In this document: one piece after another, positions 1 to 8,600 of the stretch
Layout: every line of letters starts with the position of its first letter
Position numbering within the stretch: position 1 is the first letter of the stretch
Source of the DNA: Haliscomenobacter sp965225875
Lineage (GTDB): Bacteria > Bacteroidota > Bacteroidia > Chitinophagales > Saprospiraceae
Direction: 5' to 3'
DNA: 64,000 nucleotides
Assembly: GCF_965225875.1 (NCBI RefSeq)
Contig: NZ_CBDDBS010000003.1
Location: forward strand, 2,170,001-2,234,000
The notes under the pieces: model-generated
What the model saw: only the letters and a program-made list of their open reading frames with translations
Databases searched by the model: none
What the model was told of the DNA's origin: nothing
Translations under genes and position numbers: made by a program

Positions 1-1342
1 CTTGCAGGTTTTGGCCCGAAGCTCTTTCCAGGGCCAGCCGGAAATCAGTTGTGGTGGCATTGGCATTCACAAAACGCTGGTAATAGTCGCGAATGCCGGC
101 ATTGAAGGCTTGATCACCGATTTTTTTGCGCAGCATGTGCAAAATCCAGGCACCTTTTTGGTAGGTCAGTCCACTGGTCACTGGGCCTTTTTCTGCGGAA
201 CGATCGTCCACAATTTTATACCCAGGGTCTTTGGCTAAGGCATTATAAGTGGTTTTTCTTGCACCCAGCAACTGTTGCACGAACTCTTCCCGGCCATAAG
301 CATGTTCAATGAACAGCATGGTGAAATAGGTAGCAAAACCCTCGCTGAGCCAGGCGTCATCCCAGGTCGATTCCGTAACTGCGTTGCCAAACCATTGGTG
401 TGCCAGTTCGTGAATGACTACATTGCGCAGTCTGGTGCTTCGTTTGCCATCGACCAACTCTTCTCCGTAAAAAATGGCCGAGGAGGTTTCCATGCCCCCC
501 TTCACACTTGGCGTTTCGATGTTGGCTACTTTTTCATAAACATAAGGGCCAATGTAATCGCTGAAGAAACCCATCACCTGTTTGGTGGGCTCCGCAAAAT
601 CGTAAAAACCAGCTTCCCGATCCTGGGCATACACCCAGGTCTGGATGGATTTTCCCTCAAACCAGCCCACGTATTGCACCGCAAATTTTGCCACGCCCAA
701 TACGTACAACCAGGAGGATACGGGCACATTTTGCCGCCAATGGGTCAGTTTGGTTTTAGCATCCAAAGTTGTTTCCTCCATCAATAAGCCATTCGAAACC
801 ACTTGGTAATGGATGGGGGCTTTTACCACAAATTCACTCGTTGCTTTTTCGTAAGGGTGATCAATGCAGGGCAACCAGTGTCGGGCGCGGTTCGGCCAGT
901 TTTCGTTAAAAAAACTGCGGTCGCCGTATTTGGTGGGGCCGATGCGCAGGCCATCGGCGGGAATGCCGTGGTAGGCAATGGTGAGTTGGATTTCGGTATT
1001 GGCGCTTGATGGTTTAGACAGGCTGATCCACAATTCATTATTGGTATGGGTATAGGCTACTTTTTGCCCCATCTGGTACACCGAATCAATGATCATACCT
1101 TTGTTTTGCAAGGCTTCGGTTTGATTGACAAAGTCGAGGCGGATCTTGTCCAGGCCGTCCTTTTTGAAAAAAATGCGGATGCTGGTTTTACCGATAATTT
1201 GGTCGCTATCATCCGAAAGAGCGAGCTCAAATTTGTAATGGAGCACATCGATGTTGAGGTTTTTGGGGTAGTTGTCGGCGTAGGTGGGGAGGGGTTTGAG
1301 GTGGAGAAGCAAGAAAAGGGTAAATAAGGTGTTGGTTTTCAT
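1..1342 (-). CDS. M1 family zinc aminopeptidase (partial, C-terminus outside window)
   Basis: Zinc metallopeptidase that removes N-terminal residues from peptides; the signal sequence (MKTNTLFTLFLLLHL) suggests export. Translated from the ATG at 1342-1340, the frame stays open to the left edge, giving 447 residues. The M1 zinc signature HELAHQW is at about 311-317, and the third zinc ligand is the Glu 19 residues after the second His (about 334, in WLSEGF). The exopeptidase motif, GAMEN in most of the family, reads GGMET at about 282-286. The N-terminal part matches the beta-saddle domain of M1 enzymes, and the window loses most of the C-terminal helical domain. Full-length relatives are 550-850 residues. 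Family assignment is firm; the substrate is unknown. Confidence 0.93.
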   Translation of the reverse strand, partial: MKTNTLFTLFLLLHLKPLPTYADNYPKNLNIDVLHYKFELALSDDSDQIIGKTSIRIFFKKDGLDKIRLDFVNQTEALQNKGMIIDSVYQMGQKVAYTHTNNELWISLSKPSSANTEIQLTIAYHGIPADGLRIGPTKYGDRSFFNENWPNRARHWLPCIDHPYEKATSEFVVKAPIHYQVVSNGLLMEETTLDAKTKLTHWRQNVPVSSWLYVLGVAKFAVQYVGWFEGKSIQTWVYAQDREAGFYDFAEPTKQVMGFFSDYIGPYVYEKVANIETPSVKGGMETSSAIFYGEELVDGKRSTRLRNVVIHELAHQWFGNAVTESTWDDAWLSEGFATYFTMLFIEHAYGREEFVQQLLGARKTTYNALAKDPGYKIVDDRSAEKGPVTSGLTYQKGAWILHMLRKKIGDQAFNAGIRDYYQRFVNANATTTDFRLALERASGQNLQ

Positions 1343-1503
1343 GGTTAAAGGTTAGCGGCTAGGTTTTCAGGTTTGTTGATTGTACTAAAATTAACAAAAA
1401 AATCGGGGGTGCTAATTATTTTGGTGTAAACATCTGTTTCAGTTGGGGTATTTCAAAATTATAGTACAAACTGAAGAAAGGCTCAGATTGGTTGATGCAA
1501 GGG

Positions 1504-1982
1504 CCAGCGGCATGAGCCGCGAAATGTCTGTAGCATTTAGGCCAAGTGGCGCATTTAAGGGGCGTTAGCAACGAGCGGTAAGAAATAATAATGATAATTG
1601 CTTATACTCGATTTAATTCAGCCAAAGCGGCAGGATAGCAAAACGGATGCCACGGATGCCACGGATTAGAACGGATTTTGACTCACCTTCGGCTCGTCCT
1701 TTTCCGCCTGCGGCGGAAAAAATCCGTTTTTATCCGTGGCATCCGTGGCATCCGTTTTGCCATTGCATCGCTTTTAGCAAAGAGAGGCGAAGCCTCACCA
1801 GCGCGAAGCGCATTAACGTCCTCTTGGTTAAATTAAAGCAGCAAAGCTGCAAAATGCTGGATATTACTTTTCACTGCTCATAACTCTAGCACCGGAACAA
1901 TGCTTGGGTTTCGGTGCTACGCACCTTAAAATTCACCTTCGTTCGCTTAGATCTATCGACGTTTCGCGGCTAATGCCGCTGG
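1504..1982. repeat. Intergenic element bounded by 25-bp inverted repeats
   Basis: The 668-base gap between the peptidase start and the XRE gene holds no convincing gene. Its ends at 1504-1528 and 1958-1982 are inverted copies matching at 23 of 25 positions (core CCAGCGGCAT...AGCCGCGAAA). Inside is a second palindrome: arms at about 1638-1679 and 1717-1761 built on ACGGATGCC/GGCATCCGT words, with a short GC hairpin at about 1701-1719 between them. The build resembles a miniature inverted-repeat element or a REP-type palindrome cluster. I see no clear target-site duplication and no transposase. A short open frame at 1647-1883 simply reads through the palindrome. Confidence 0.55.
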
Positions 1983-2010
1983 TCGGTTCATTTGGGCGGT
2001 AACGGTTATC

Positions 2011-2346
2011 CTATTTGTGTGGCTTCGACTGGACAAGGTCTTTTAACTCTTTGATCTCCGATCTCAGTTCGGCCAATTCTGTCTGAATGGCTTCTAATTG
2101 AGTCATGATTTTATTTCCTTGTTCTGTTTCTCCGAAGATTTGCTCAGGATCAATGTTGTATTCTTGCACGAGGAGATCAGTAATTCTTCTGAACGTCCTT
2201 GCATTCCCTCCACTCAGTGCCAAACTGACCACACCTTGAGCTAATCCTAACTGCGTAGACAAGTCTTTTTGATTGATGGCCAGCGTTTTTAATAGCCCTT
2301 TTACACGCAGGTAAATCATTTGATCAGGGTCTATATTTTTCGGCAT
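2011..2346 (-). CDS. XRE-type helix-turn-helix protein with C-terminal coiled coil
   Basis: A 111-residue protein. Residues about 10-70 fit a lambda-repressor-like helix-turn-helix: LLKTLAINQKDLSTQLGL supplies helices 1-2 and GVVSLALSGG looks like the recognition helix followed by the usual small loop. The last 30 residues (QLEAIQTELAELRSEIKELKDLV) have heptad leucines, so a dimerising coiled coil is likely. It is divergent from the NACHT-containing unit starting at 2485 across a 138-base gap holding a plausible promoter for the other strand, a common position for a local regulator. No ligand domain is seen. The DNA-binding assignment is good; control of the neighbouring unit is inference from position. 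Confidence 0.72.
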   Translation of the reverse strand: MPKNIDPDQMIYLRVKGLLKTLAINQKDLSTQLGLAQGVVSLALSGGNARTFRRITDLLVQEYNIDPEQIFGETEQGNKIMTQLEAIQTELAELRSEIKELKDLVQSKPHK

Positions 2347-2369
2347 TGTTTGGAAATTTTATCTAACTA

Positions 2370-2400
2370 TTGGAATTTTAATTCAATCATCCTATCTTTG
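2370..2400 (+). promoter_or_regulatory. Bacteroidota-type promoter for the 2485 unit
   Basis: TATCTTTG at 2393-2400 matches the Bacteroidota -7 consensus TAnnTTTG. A TTG at 2370-2372 lies 20 bases before it, the expected spacing for the -33 element. The first start codon of the plus-strand unit is about 85 bases downstream. Confidence 0.55.
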
Positions 2401-2484
2401 CATCAGCATAGGAACTGATCGACAAATTAAGCACTTTATTAACTCATTACTATATCCTTTTTGAGATAGGTCAAAATTTGGTTT

Positions 2485-3063
2485 ATGAATACTGTGGCAA
2501 AAAAATACCAAAGTAAGGGCAACACTCCTGCCCCGAAGCAAAAGCCTCGTAGGGGAAATTTATGGTACATTTTGATCATTTCCACGATAGGAATGGGGAT
2601 ATTCATGGCCATTCCTAAGACGTGGGAAGAGGCGGTCACCCTGCAAGAGGATGGCTCTTATCGTTTGAATGAAAAATGGGAGAAGACCATTTTGCGGAAA
2701 AAGGAGAAGACAGAAAAACACCGCCTATATATGTTAGTCGCAAGTACCGACGGTTATTTTCAGTGTGCTCATTCTCCGTCCGGAAAATTCTACCTTAACG
2801 CAGGTGAAGTATATCGATATGGTACAACTGGAGATTCTTTCTCTGCCAGAGGCTATAGTCAAAAGTGGTTGGCCGACAATAACCTAATTTTGATCACTAT
2901 TATGGAAGGAGACTTGGCAACGGTAATGGCTGCACAAACCACATTAATTGGCAATTATGCTTTATTACCCGAAAATCTACGACGCCCTTTACCCAGTGAG
3001 GCAAGTGCCAAACCATATTGGTACAGGTTGGTTTTACCCTCTGGCAACAAAAGCCTTGATTAA
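2485..3063 (+). CDS. Hypothetical single-pass membrane protein
   Basis: 192 residues, family not recognised. A basic N-terminus (about residues 1-24, rich in Lys/Arg/Pro) precedes one hydrophobic segment (WYILIISTIGMGIFMAI, about 27-43), so a single-pass protein with its N-terminus in the cytoplasm is expected. The rest is soluble, contains the stretch DGYFQCAHSPSGKFYLNAGEVYRYG, and ends PYWYRLVLPSGNKSLD. It is the first gene of a plus-strand unit, 38 bases before the next gene, behind a good Bacteroidota promoter. The shared transcription with a NACHT NTPase makes a role in the same system possible, but nothing in the sequence states a function. Confidence 0.6.
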   Translation: MNTVAKKYQSKGNTPAPKQKPRRGNLWYILIISTIGMGIFMAIPKTWEEAVTLQEDGSYRLNEKWEKTILRKKEKTEKHRLYMLVASTDGYFQCAHSPSGKFYLNAGEVYRYGTTGDSFSARGYSQKWLADNNLILITIMEGDLATVMAAQTTLIGNYALLPENLRRPLPSEASAKPYWYRLVLPSGNKSLD

Positions 3064-3101
3064 GCACAATTTTTTCTTTATTTTGCATAAAATTATATCC
3101 A

Positions 3102-3455
3102 ATGATCTCTATTAATGGCAATGTTGATATGCTCTCTTACCCAAAGATTGATTTTGTTTGGATCAATGATTTATTAAAAGATTTGACAGATAGTAAATTG
3201 TACATCACCTTAGTAGGTAGAAAAGAGGACACTAAAACCCGAGTCAGGAAATATAAAGATGCGATTTATCTATGGCTGGTTTTGCCTTATCAGGATATCC
3301 TCGCCGCTGACGATACTAAGCCCATTATCATCAATACATTATTGGAGGAATTGCATCGGCTGGAGAGATATCATGAGATTGTAGATGTGGAAGGATTGAG
3401 CGAGGGGATTAAAGAGCGGTTTGGGAAAAGTTTGAATTTATTTACATTTTATTAG
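3102..3455 (+). CDS. Hypothetical protein upstream of the NACHT gene
   Basis: 117 residues with no signal peptide or membrane segment and no family I recognise. The sequence is mixed alpha/beta, with a charged middle (VGRKEDTKTRVRKYKDAIY) and a C-terminal helix-rich part (LLEELHRLERYHEIVDVEG). A second possible start lies at residue 10 (MLSYPKIDF). It sits 38 bases after the membrane protein and 23 bases before the NACHT gene, so the three are very likely cotranscribed. A partner or accessory role in the NACHT system is inference from context only. Confidence 0.6.
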   Translation: MISINGNVDMLSYPKIDFVWINDLLKDLTDSKLYITLVGRKEDTKTRVRKYKDAIYLWLVLPYQDILAADDTKPIIINTLLEELHRLERYHEIVDVEGLSEGIKERFGKSLNLFTFY

Positions 3456-3478
3456 TCCAACATAAATAAAATAATAGT

Positions 3479-4429
3479 ATGATTAAACATATAGCAGACG
3501 AAACAAAACGTTTAATTTCATCAGGTAAAACATCTGAAGCCGTTCAATATTTATTCAATAATCTAGAAAGAGCAAATATTGAAATCAACGATGAATTAGT
3601 ATTATTATCAGGAAGGCTGAAAAAGTTAGAAAAAAACTCAAGAGAAAACCTAATATCATGGTCTGACATTAATGTTGAATACTCTAATATCAATAAATCA
3701 ATAATTGATTTGTTAAATGAAATTTCAGCCATAACAGAAACGATTAAAGATGATAAAAATACAGATAATAAAGAATTTATATTTCTTGAAAAAATTTTAG
3801 AAAATATTGACAAATTGCAATCTACTATTAAAAAAATTACAATAAGCACTAAGCTTTTTGATGAATCAATATCCAATCATGAAAAAGAAGTTGAAGCTTG
3901 GGCAAGTACTATAAATTTCAAAGACAGTAATGGTTCAAAATTATTGTCGAATGTTTATATCGATCTGGACTATTATGTTACGCCCGCGAGGTTAATTGAT
4001 ACAGAAAGTAAGAGGGCTATTATAAATATTGACAAATTGCTTGAAGTCACTCCTGGTAATATTGTGATTTTTGGGCAAGCTGGAGCCGGAAAAACAACAA
4101 CAATAAAAAAAATTATTCAAAAATCATTAAAAGAAATCAATAAATATTCTAAGTTTAGTTTTGTTGTTCTAATTCGACTCAGAGAGCTTAATTCTTTAAA
4201 AAATAACGCTTATAAATTCTTTCTCTTTGAGAGGATTTTCTCTATTCTTGGGATTGAAATAGATTTCGACACTACTCGTACTGATTATGGGCAAAATTTG
4301 CTCAATAGAGTAATAACTAATTTGTTAGATGAGCTTAAAATTTTATTAATATTAGATGGTTTTGATGAACTTAAAAATGAAATGAAGCCCATTTTTTTTC
4401 CCAGGTTGAACTCTTATCTTATGGTTTAA
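3479..4429 (+). CDS. NACHT NTPase with N-terminal effector-associated domain, N-terminal part of a frame-broken gene
   Basis: Residues about 1-85 resemble an effector-associated domain of the EAD11 type (pattern LISSGKTSEAVQYLF, then LLSGRLKKLEKNSRENLIS, then NKSIIDLLNEI), a death-fold-like adaptor found in bacterial conflict NTPases. A linker leads to a NACHT domain with Walker A GQAGAGKTTT at about 199-208 and Walker B LLILDGFDE at about 289-297. The frame stops soon after Walker B at 4429. The next frame continues without a gap in homology at about 4399, so a one-base change in the T8 run at 4392-4399 has split one gene of about 703 codons. The DNA is much more AT-rich than the flanking M1 and macroglobulin genes, consistent with horizontal transfer. 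Family assignment is strong; the anti-phage role is inferred from known bacterial NACHT proteins. Confidence 0.85.
   Translation: MIKHIADETKRLISSGKTSEAVQYLFNNLERANIEINDELVLLSGRLKKLEKNSRENLISWSDINVEYSNINKSIIDLLNEISAITETIKDDKNTDNKEFIFLEKILENIDKLQSTIKKITISTKLFDESISNHEKEVEAWASTINFKDSNGSKLLSNVYIDLDYYVTPARLIDTESKRAIINIDKLLEVTPGNIVIFGQAGAGKTTTIKKIIQKSLKEINKYSKFSFVVLIRLRELNSLKNNAYKFFLFERIFSILGIEIDFDTTRTDYGQNLLNRVITNLLDELKILLILDGFDELKNEMKPIFFPRLNSYLMV
4391..4402 (+). other. Frameshift site: T8 homopolymer inside the NACHT gene
   Basis: Eight T at 4392-4399. Upstream, the gene is read with codons ATG AAG CCC ATT TTT TTT. Downstream, the homologous frame reads TCC CAG GTT GAA from 4399 and runs through the sensor motif MIITSR. 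Adding one T (nine in all) would fuse the two halves as ...KPIFFSQVELLSYGL... . The break could be a real mutation, a phase-variable tract, slippage-based frameshifting, or a sequencing error. Confidence 0.8.
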
Positions 4430-4440
4430 AGTCTTCGAAA

Positions 4441-5589
4441 ATGATCATTACATCTCGTTCTGGAGAATTCCAATATTCTTTAAACAACACCTTCGAATAC
4501 GAAATAAAATCATTAAATAATTATCAAATCGAATCGTTTATTAAAAAATGGCTCAACAATAAAAAAATGGCATCCGACATGATTAAACAATTAGCTAAAT
4601 CACCGTATTCTGATACAGCTATTAGGCCTTTAACATTGGCACATTTATGCGCCATTTACGAACGTAATTTAAAAATTCCGAATAAACCTAAGACCCTATA
4701 TAGGAAAATTGTGAATTTATTACTTGAAGACTGGGATTTGCAAAGAAACGTATTTAGGGATTCTCAGTATAGTCAATTTGAAATAGACTTAAAATTTGAA
4801 TTCCTATCATATCTTTCATATTTTTTAACTACAAGGTTAAAAAAATCTGTATTTTCCTTTGATGAATTAAGGCAGGCATATATAGAAGTTTGTAGTAATT
4901 TTGGTTTACCTAAAAATGAAGTTCACAAAGTAGTTAAAGAGTTAGAATCTCATACAGGAATTTTCCTTCAATCTGGCATAGATAATTTTGAGTTTTCACA
5001 CAAATCATTACAAGAATATCTCGCTGCTGAGTATATGGTAAAACTACCATCTATACCTCTTGATGTTAATACTTGGGAAATTCCTTACGAAATGGCAATT
5101 GCTGTTGCTATTTCTTCTAATCCAACTCAATATTTATCACTGGTAATACTTGAATCGCTAAAAGGAAAAAAGGTGGATATTCATTTTATTAATAGATTTT
5201 TTGAACGTTTAGAAATTGAAAAGCCAGACTTTTATCCAAGTCCAGTCTTGGGCGTATCTATATTGTATTTGTTTACACTTGTAGTTATTGAGCAAAGGGA
5301 GTTGACTAAAACTGAAAAATTCGACCAAATCCTTAAATTAGAGCCTTTTAGGTTGTCTATATTGGAACTAAAAAACTATTATCTTTTGGCCAAAGAATCA
5401 CCCTCTGAAAATGATCTGAGCGACTTTGAAATGCGTTCATGCTATCCTATAGAAAATTTAATACATAAGTTTGTAGTAAAAAAAGGGATGGTCTTATTGA
5501 AGAGGAAGCAACTTTTTCAAAATTCTATCATAACAATCACGCCAACTTATCTTTTAGCGAAAGAAGAATATTGGACTAGTCGACCCTGA
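4441..5589 (+). CDS. NACHT NTPase, C-terminal part of the frame-broken gene
   Basis: 382 residues that continue the NACHT ATPase of 3479-4429 in another frame. It begins with the sensor-1 strand MIITSRSGEF, followed by the NACHT helical and winged-helix region (IRPLTLAHLCAIYERN; then FEFSHKSLQEYLAAEYMVKL, the typical F-x-H-x-S-x-Q-E-Y-L-A-A motif at about 182-201). After this comes a roughly 180-residue helical C-terminus of no recognised type, in the place where related proteins carry their sensor region. The ATG at 4441 is probably not a native start: the same frame is open back to about 4381 and codes for the missing link. If the break is real this half lacks Walker A and cannot hydrolyse NTP on its own. 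Confidence 0.82.
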   Translation: MIITSRSGEFQYSLNNTFEYEIKSLNNYQIESFIKKWLNNKKMASDMIKQLAKSPYSDTAIRPLTLAHLCAIYERNLKIPNKPKTLYRKIVNLLLEDWDLQRNVFRDSQYSQFEIDLKFEFLSYLSYFLTTRLKKSVFSFDELRQAYIEVCSNFGLPKNEVHKVVKELESHTGIFLQSGIDNFEFSHKSLQEYLAAEYMVKLPSIPLDVNTWEIPYEMAIAVAISSNPTQYLSLVILESLKGKKVDIHFINRFFERLEIEKPDFYPSPVLGVSILYLFTLVVIEQRELTKTEKFDQILKLEPFRLSILELKNYYLLAKESPSENDLSDFEMRSCYPIENLIHKFVVKKGMVLLKRKQLFQNSIITITPTYLLAKEEYWTSRP

Positions 5590-5614
5590 CAAAGTCAAGA
5601 TCGACTAGCTTTTT
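5576..5614 (+). terminator. Rho-independent terminator after the NACHT gene
   Basis: CTAGTCGA (5576-5583) pairs with TCGACTAG (5601-5608), with an inner TGAC-AAA-GTCA helix, followed by CTTTTTA. It begins inside the last codons of the NACHT frame and sits 13 bases from the stop of the convergent macroglobulin gene. Confidence 0.6.
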
Positions 5615-5626
5615 AATCCAAAACCC

Positions 5627-8600
5627 CTACTTCACCTCAACCCTCTCCCCACTCGAAAAGCTACTAAACTCCGGTGCATACATACACTGGATGCTACTGA
5701 TTCCATTTGAAAAAGTCCCTTTGTGCACCACCCGCAGCGGGTATTCAAACACATAAGTCCCTTTCCTTAGGTAATCGATGAAGAAGTGGGTAGCAGCGTC
5801 GCCGGTGCTTTCATAGTAGCCCAGGCCGCCCTGGTATTTGTATTGGCTCAGCACGTTCATCGGTTCGAAGCCGGAGGCGCGCATGTCTTTCAGGTGGATG
5901 TATTCCATATCGCGGTCAGAGCGCAGTTCTACCCGTACGATCAGTTTGTCGCCGGGGCGGAGTGGCTCGGTGGCGGTGATCTCGCGTAGTTTCAGGCCGG
6001 TTGCAGTTTTTTCCTCTTTGAAGAGTTTTTTGCGCAGCGTCAGCGGCGTTGCTTCGAAGCCTTTGATTTTGTCCAGTTGTTCGAAGTATTGCCAGTACAT
6101 AGCGCCCCAGGCGATGCCCGCGTTGGGGTTGCTCACGCTCACCTGCTCCATACCTGGCTGGATGTCTTTGCCCTTCCAGGAGGTTTTGAAGTAGCCTGTG
6201 CCCGGTTCGGCGTCGTTTTGCGCTTTGCCGATGCTCGCCTGTGCCGCTTTATTCTTCAGTTGTTTGAACTCCAGTTTCACCGGTTGCGCGTCGGCCAGCA
6301 TCTCCACTTTACCTTGGGTCACCAGCAGGGCGTAGATCGCTTCCGAAGTCGCCTTGGTGGTTTTCCAGTGGGTGGTCTGTTTGTTGCGCAGCAGCCATAC
6401 CTTCAGTTCGTCCACCACTTTGTCGTCTTTGCCGACCTCGGCGAAGAGTTCGATCATCAAGGACTGCGTTTCGATTGGTGCCTCGTACCAGTAGTAGCCC
6501 GCGGGCGATTTCCAGTACATGCCCAGCTCTTCGGAACGGATGGCGCGTTCTCCCAGTGATTTTACGATCTGGGCAGGAGTGGTTTTGTCCTCAAAGCGGT
6601 GCAGCGCTAGAGCCAACATCCCCTGTTGGTAGTTGCCCTTTTTGGTCCAGTAGGTTTTGGCCTGTTGGATGAAGTAGTTGCGCGCTTCGGTAGCTTCCTT
6701 GGTGCTGGTCGCTTTAGGATAAAAGCTGCGGGTATACAGATAGTGGATGTACATGTCCCAGAGGTTGTCGTCGGACAACTTCAGGCGTTTATCCTTTTCT
6801 GCTTTTTTCAGGTCCTCATAGGCCTTAACCACCTGAGCATCGCAATATTCGATGGCTTTCAGCGCCATTTCATCACTCGCCAGTTTGGGTTTTACGCCCA
6901 GTTTGGCCAGGTGCCCAAAGCCCGAAGCCAGGTGTTGGGTGATGTACCAACTGCCCGTACCGCCAGGGAACCAGCTCCAGCCGCCGTCCGCCATTTGGCG
7001 TTCGCGCAATTTGCCCAGGGCTGCTACCTCTTCGTTGGCCATGCGGTCGAGATCGAATAGGATGGCGATTTGTTGGCGTTGTTTTTCCTCACTTTGTGCT
7101 TCTAGTACCCAGGGCGTTTCTTCCAGGAGTACTGACTTCAGTTCTTGGTTGGCACGCAGATTGCTCTGCAAAGCCGTGGCTGAACCTTTCCACTTGTCGA
7201 ACACCTGGCGGATTTTCGGGTGTTGATCGACTACGTGTGCAGCCAGAGTATTCGCGTAATAACGGCTGAAAATCTGCTCCGAGCATTCATGTGGGTATTC
7301 CATCAAGTACGGCAATGCCTTCACCGCCAACCAGGCTGGGTTAGAGGTAAATTCCAGCGTAAACTGGTGCGGCTGCATGGTGCTCGACTTGAAGCCCTCG
7401 CCCATCGAAGCCAGGGTGAAGTTTTTGTTCTGCTTGCTGCGCACAAACAATGGCAAAGTTTCCGTCACCAACATGCGGTTGCTCAGCACAGGCAAGGCAT
7501 TTTCCTCCCCGTCACTAAAGCTACCCGCTGAAGCCATCACCCGGTAGGTCACCGCGCTGGCGCCGCCTACGGGGATTTTCAATTTCCAGGACAAAGGCGC
7601 CGACTGCCCAATCGCTACAGTGAAGGACTGCGAGCTATTGTTATTCGCCAATTGGCCATCGATTGCCTGCCCATTCACGGCGTCAAACAACTGCAAGGAG
7701 GCCATGCCCGTGAGGACTTGCCCACTCAGGTTGCTCACCTTGGCGGTGAATTCTATCTCATCCCCTTCGCGCAGGAAACGTGGCGCGTTGGGTTGTACCA
7801 TCAGTTCTTTTTGGGTTACTACCGAGCGGGTGGTGCTGCCAATTTTCAGGTCTTTGGTATGCGCCAGACCCAGGAATTTCCAGCGGGTCAGCGCCTCGTT
7901 CATCTTGAACTTGATGATGATGGCACCGCTGGCATCGGTGGCCAGTTCGGGTAGAAAAAAGACCGTTTCTTTGAGGTTGGTACGGGGCTGGAAGTCGGCA
8001 GGTTTGGCCGTTGGCTTGGCTTCAGCTGCTGGCTTATCCTCCAGTTCCATACTGTCGTCTTTTGATTTCTTCTCTCTTGCATAAGCTTCAGGCTTCAGGT
8101 CGTGTGCTCCCGGCGGGGCTGGTGCCATTGCAGGCTCTTCCTGACTCATGCTGTATGCAACATCCGGCGCACTTCGCGACATTGTACGAGCGCGGCCACC
8201 CATTAGCCGTACATCTCCACCTTCCGCATCATAAATGTAACCAAACCAGTTCAGGCTTGGGTAAGCACGACCAGCCACTTCACCCTGATTGGTACTGATG
8301 AAATAATTGGCAGAAGTTGCCCCAAAAGCCTGGTTGTTCCAGCGATACGAGGAGTAAGACTGGCTACCAAAAGGCCACATGTACCAACTATTGGCAGCAA
8401 ATTGGTCCAATGACTCATCGTATAGCGCAGCCACCATTTCTGCGGCTACTTGTTCCCCTTTCGGGCCACTAATGCGCAAGCGCCATTCTTCGTCCTGGCC
8501 GGGTTTGAGTTTGTCGCGGAAGCTCTGGTATTCTACTTTCAGTTCCTGATTGCTCCAGGGCACATTCAAGGTCAGGTGATCGCTGTAGGCACGGCCATTC

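Noticed and set aside
1647..1883. Short open frame RMPRIRTDFDSP...
   Set aside because: It reads through an inverted repeat (words PRMPR and HPWHP mirror the palindrome) and has no coding features.
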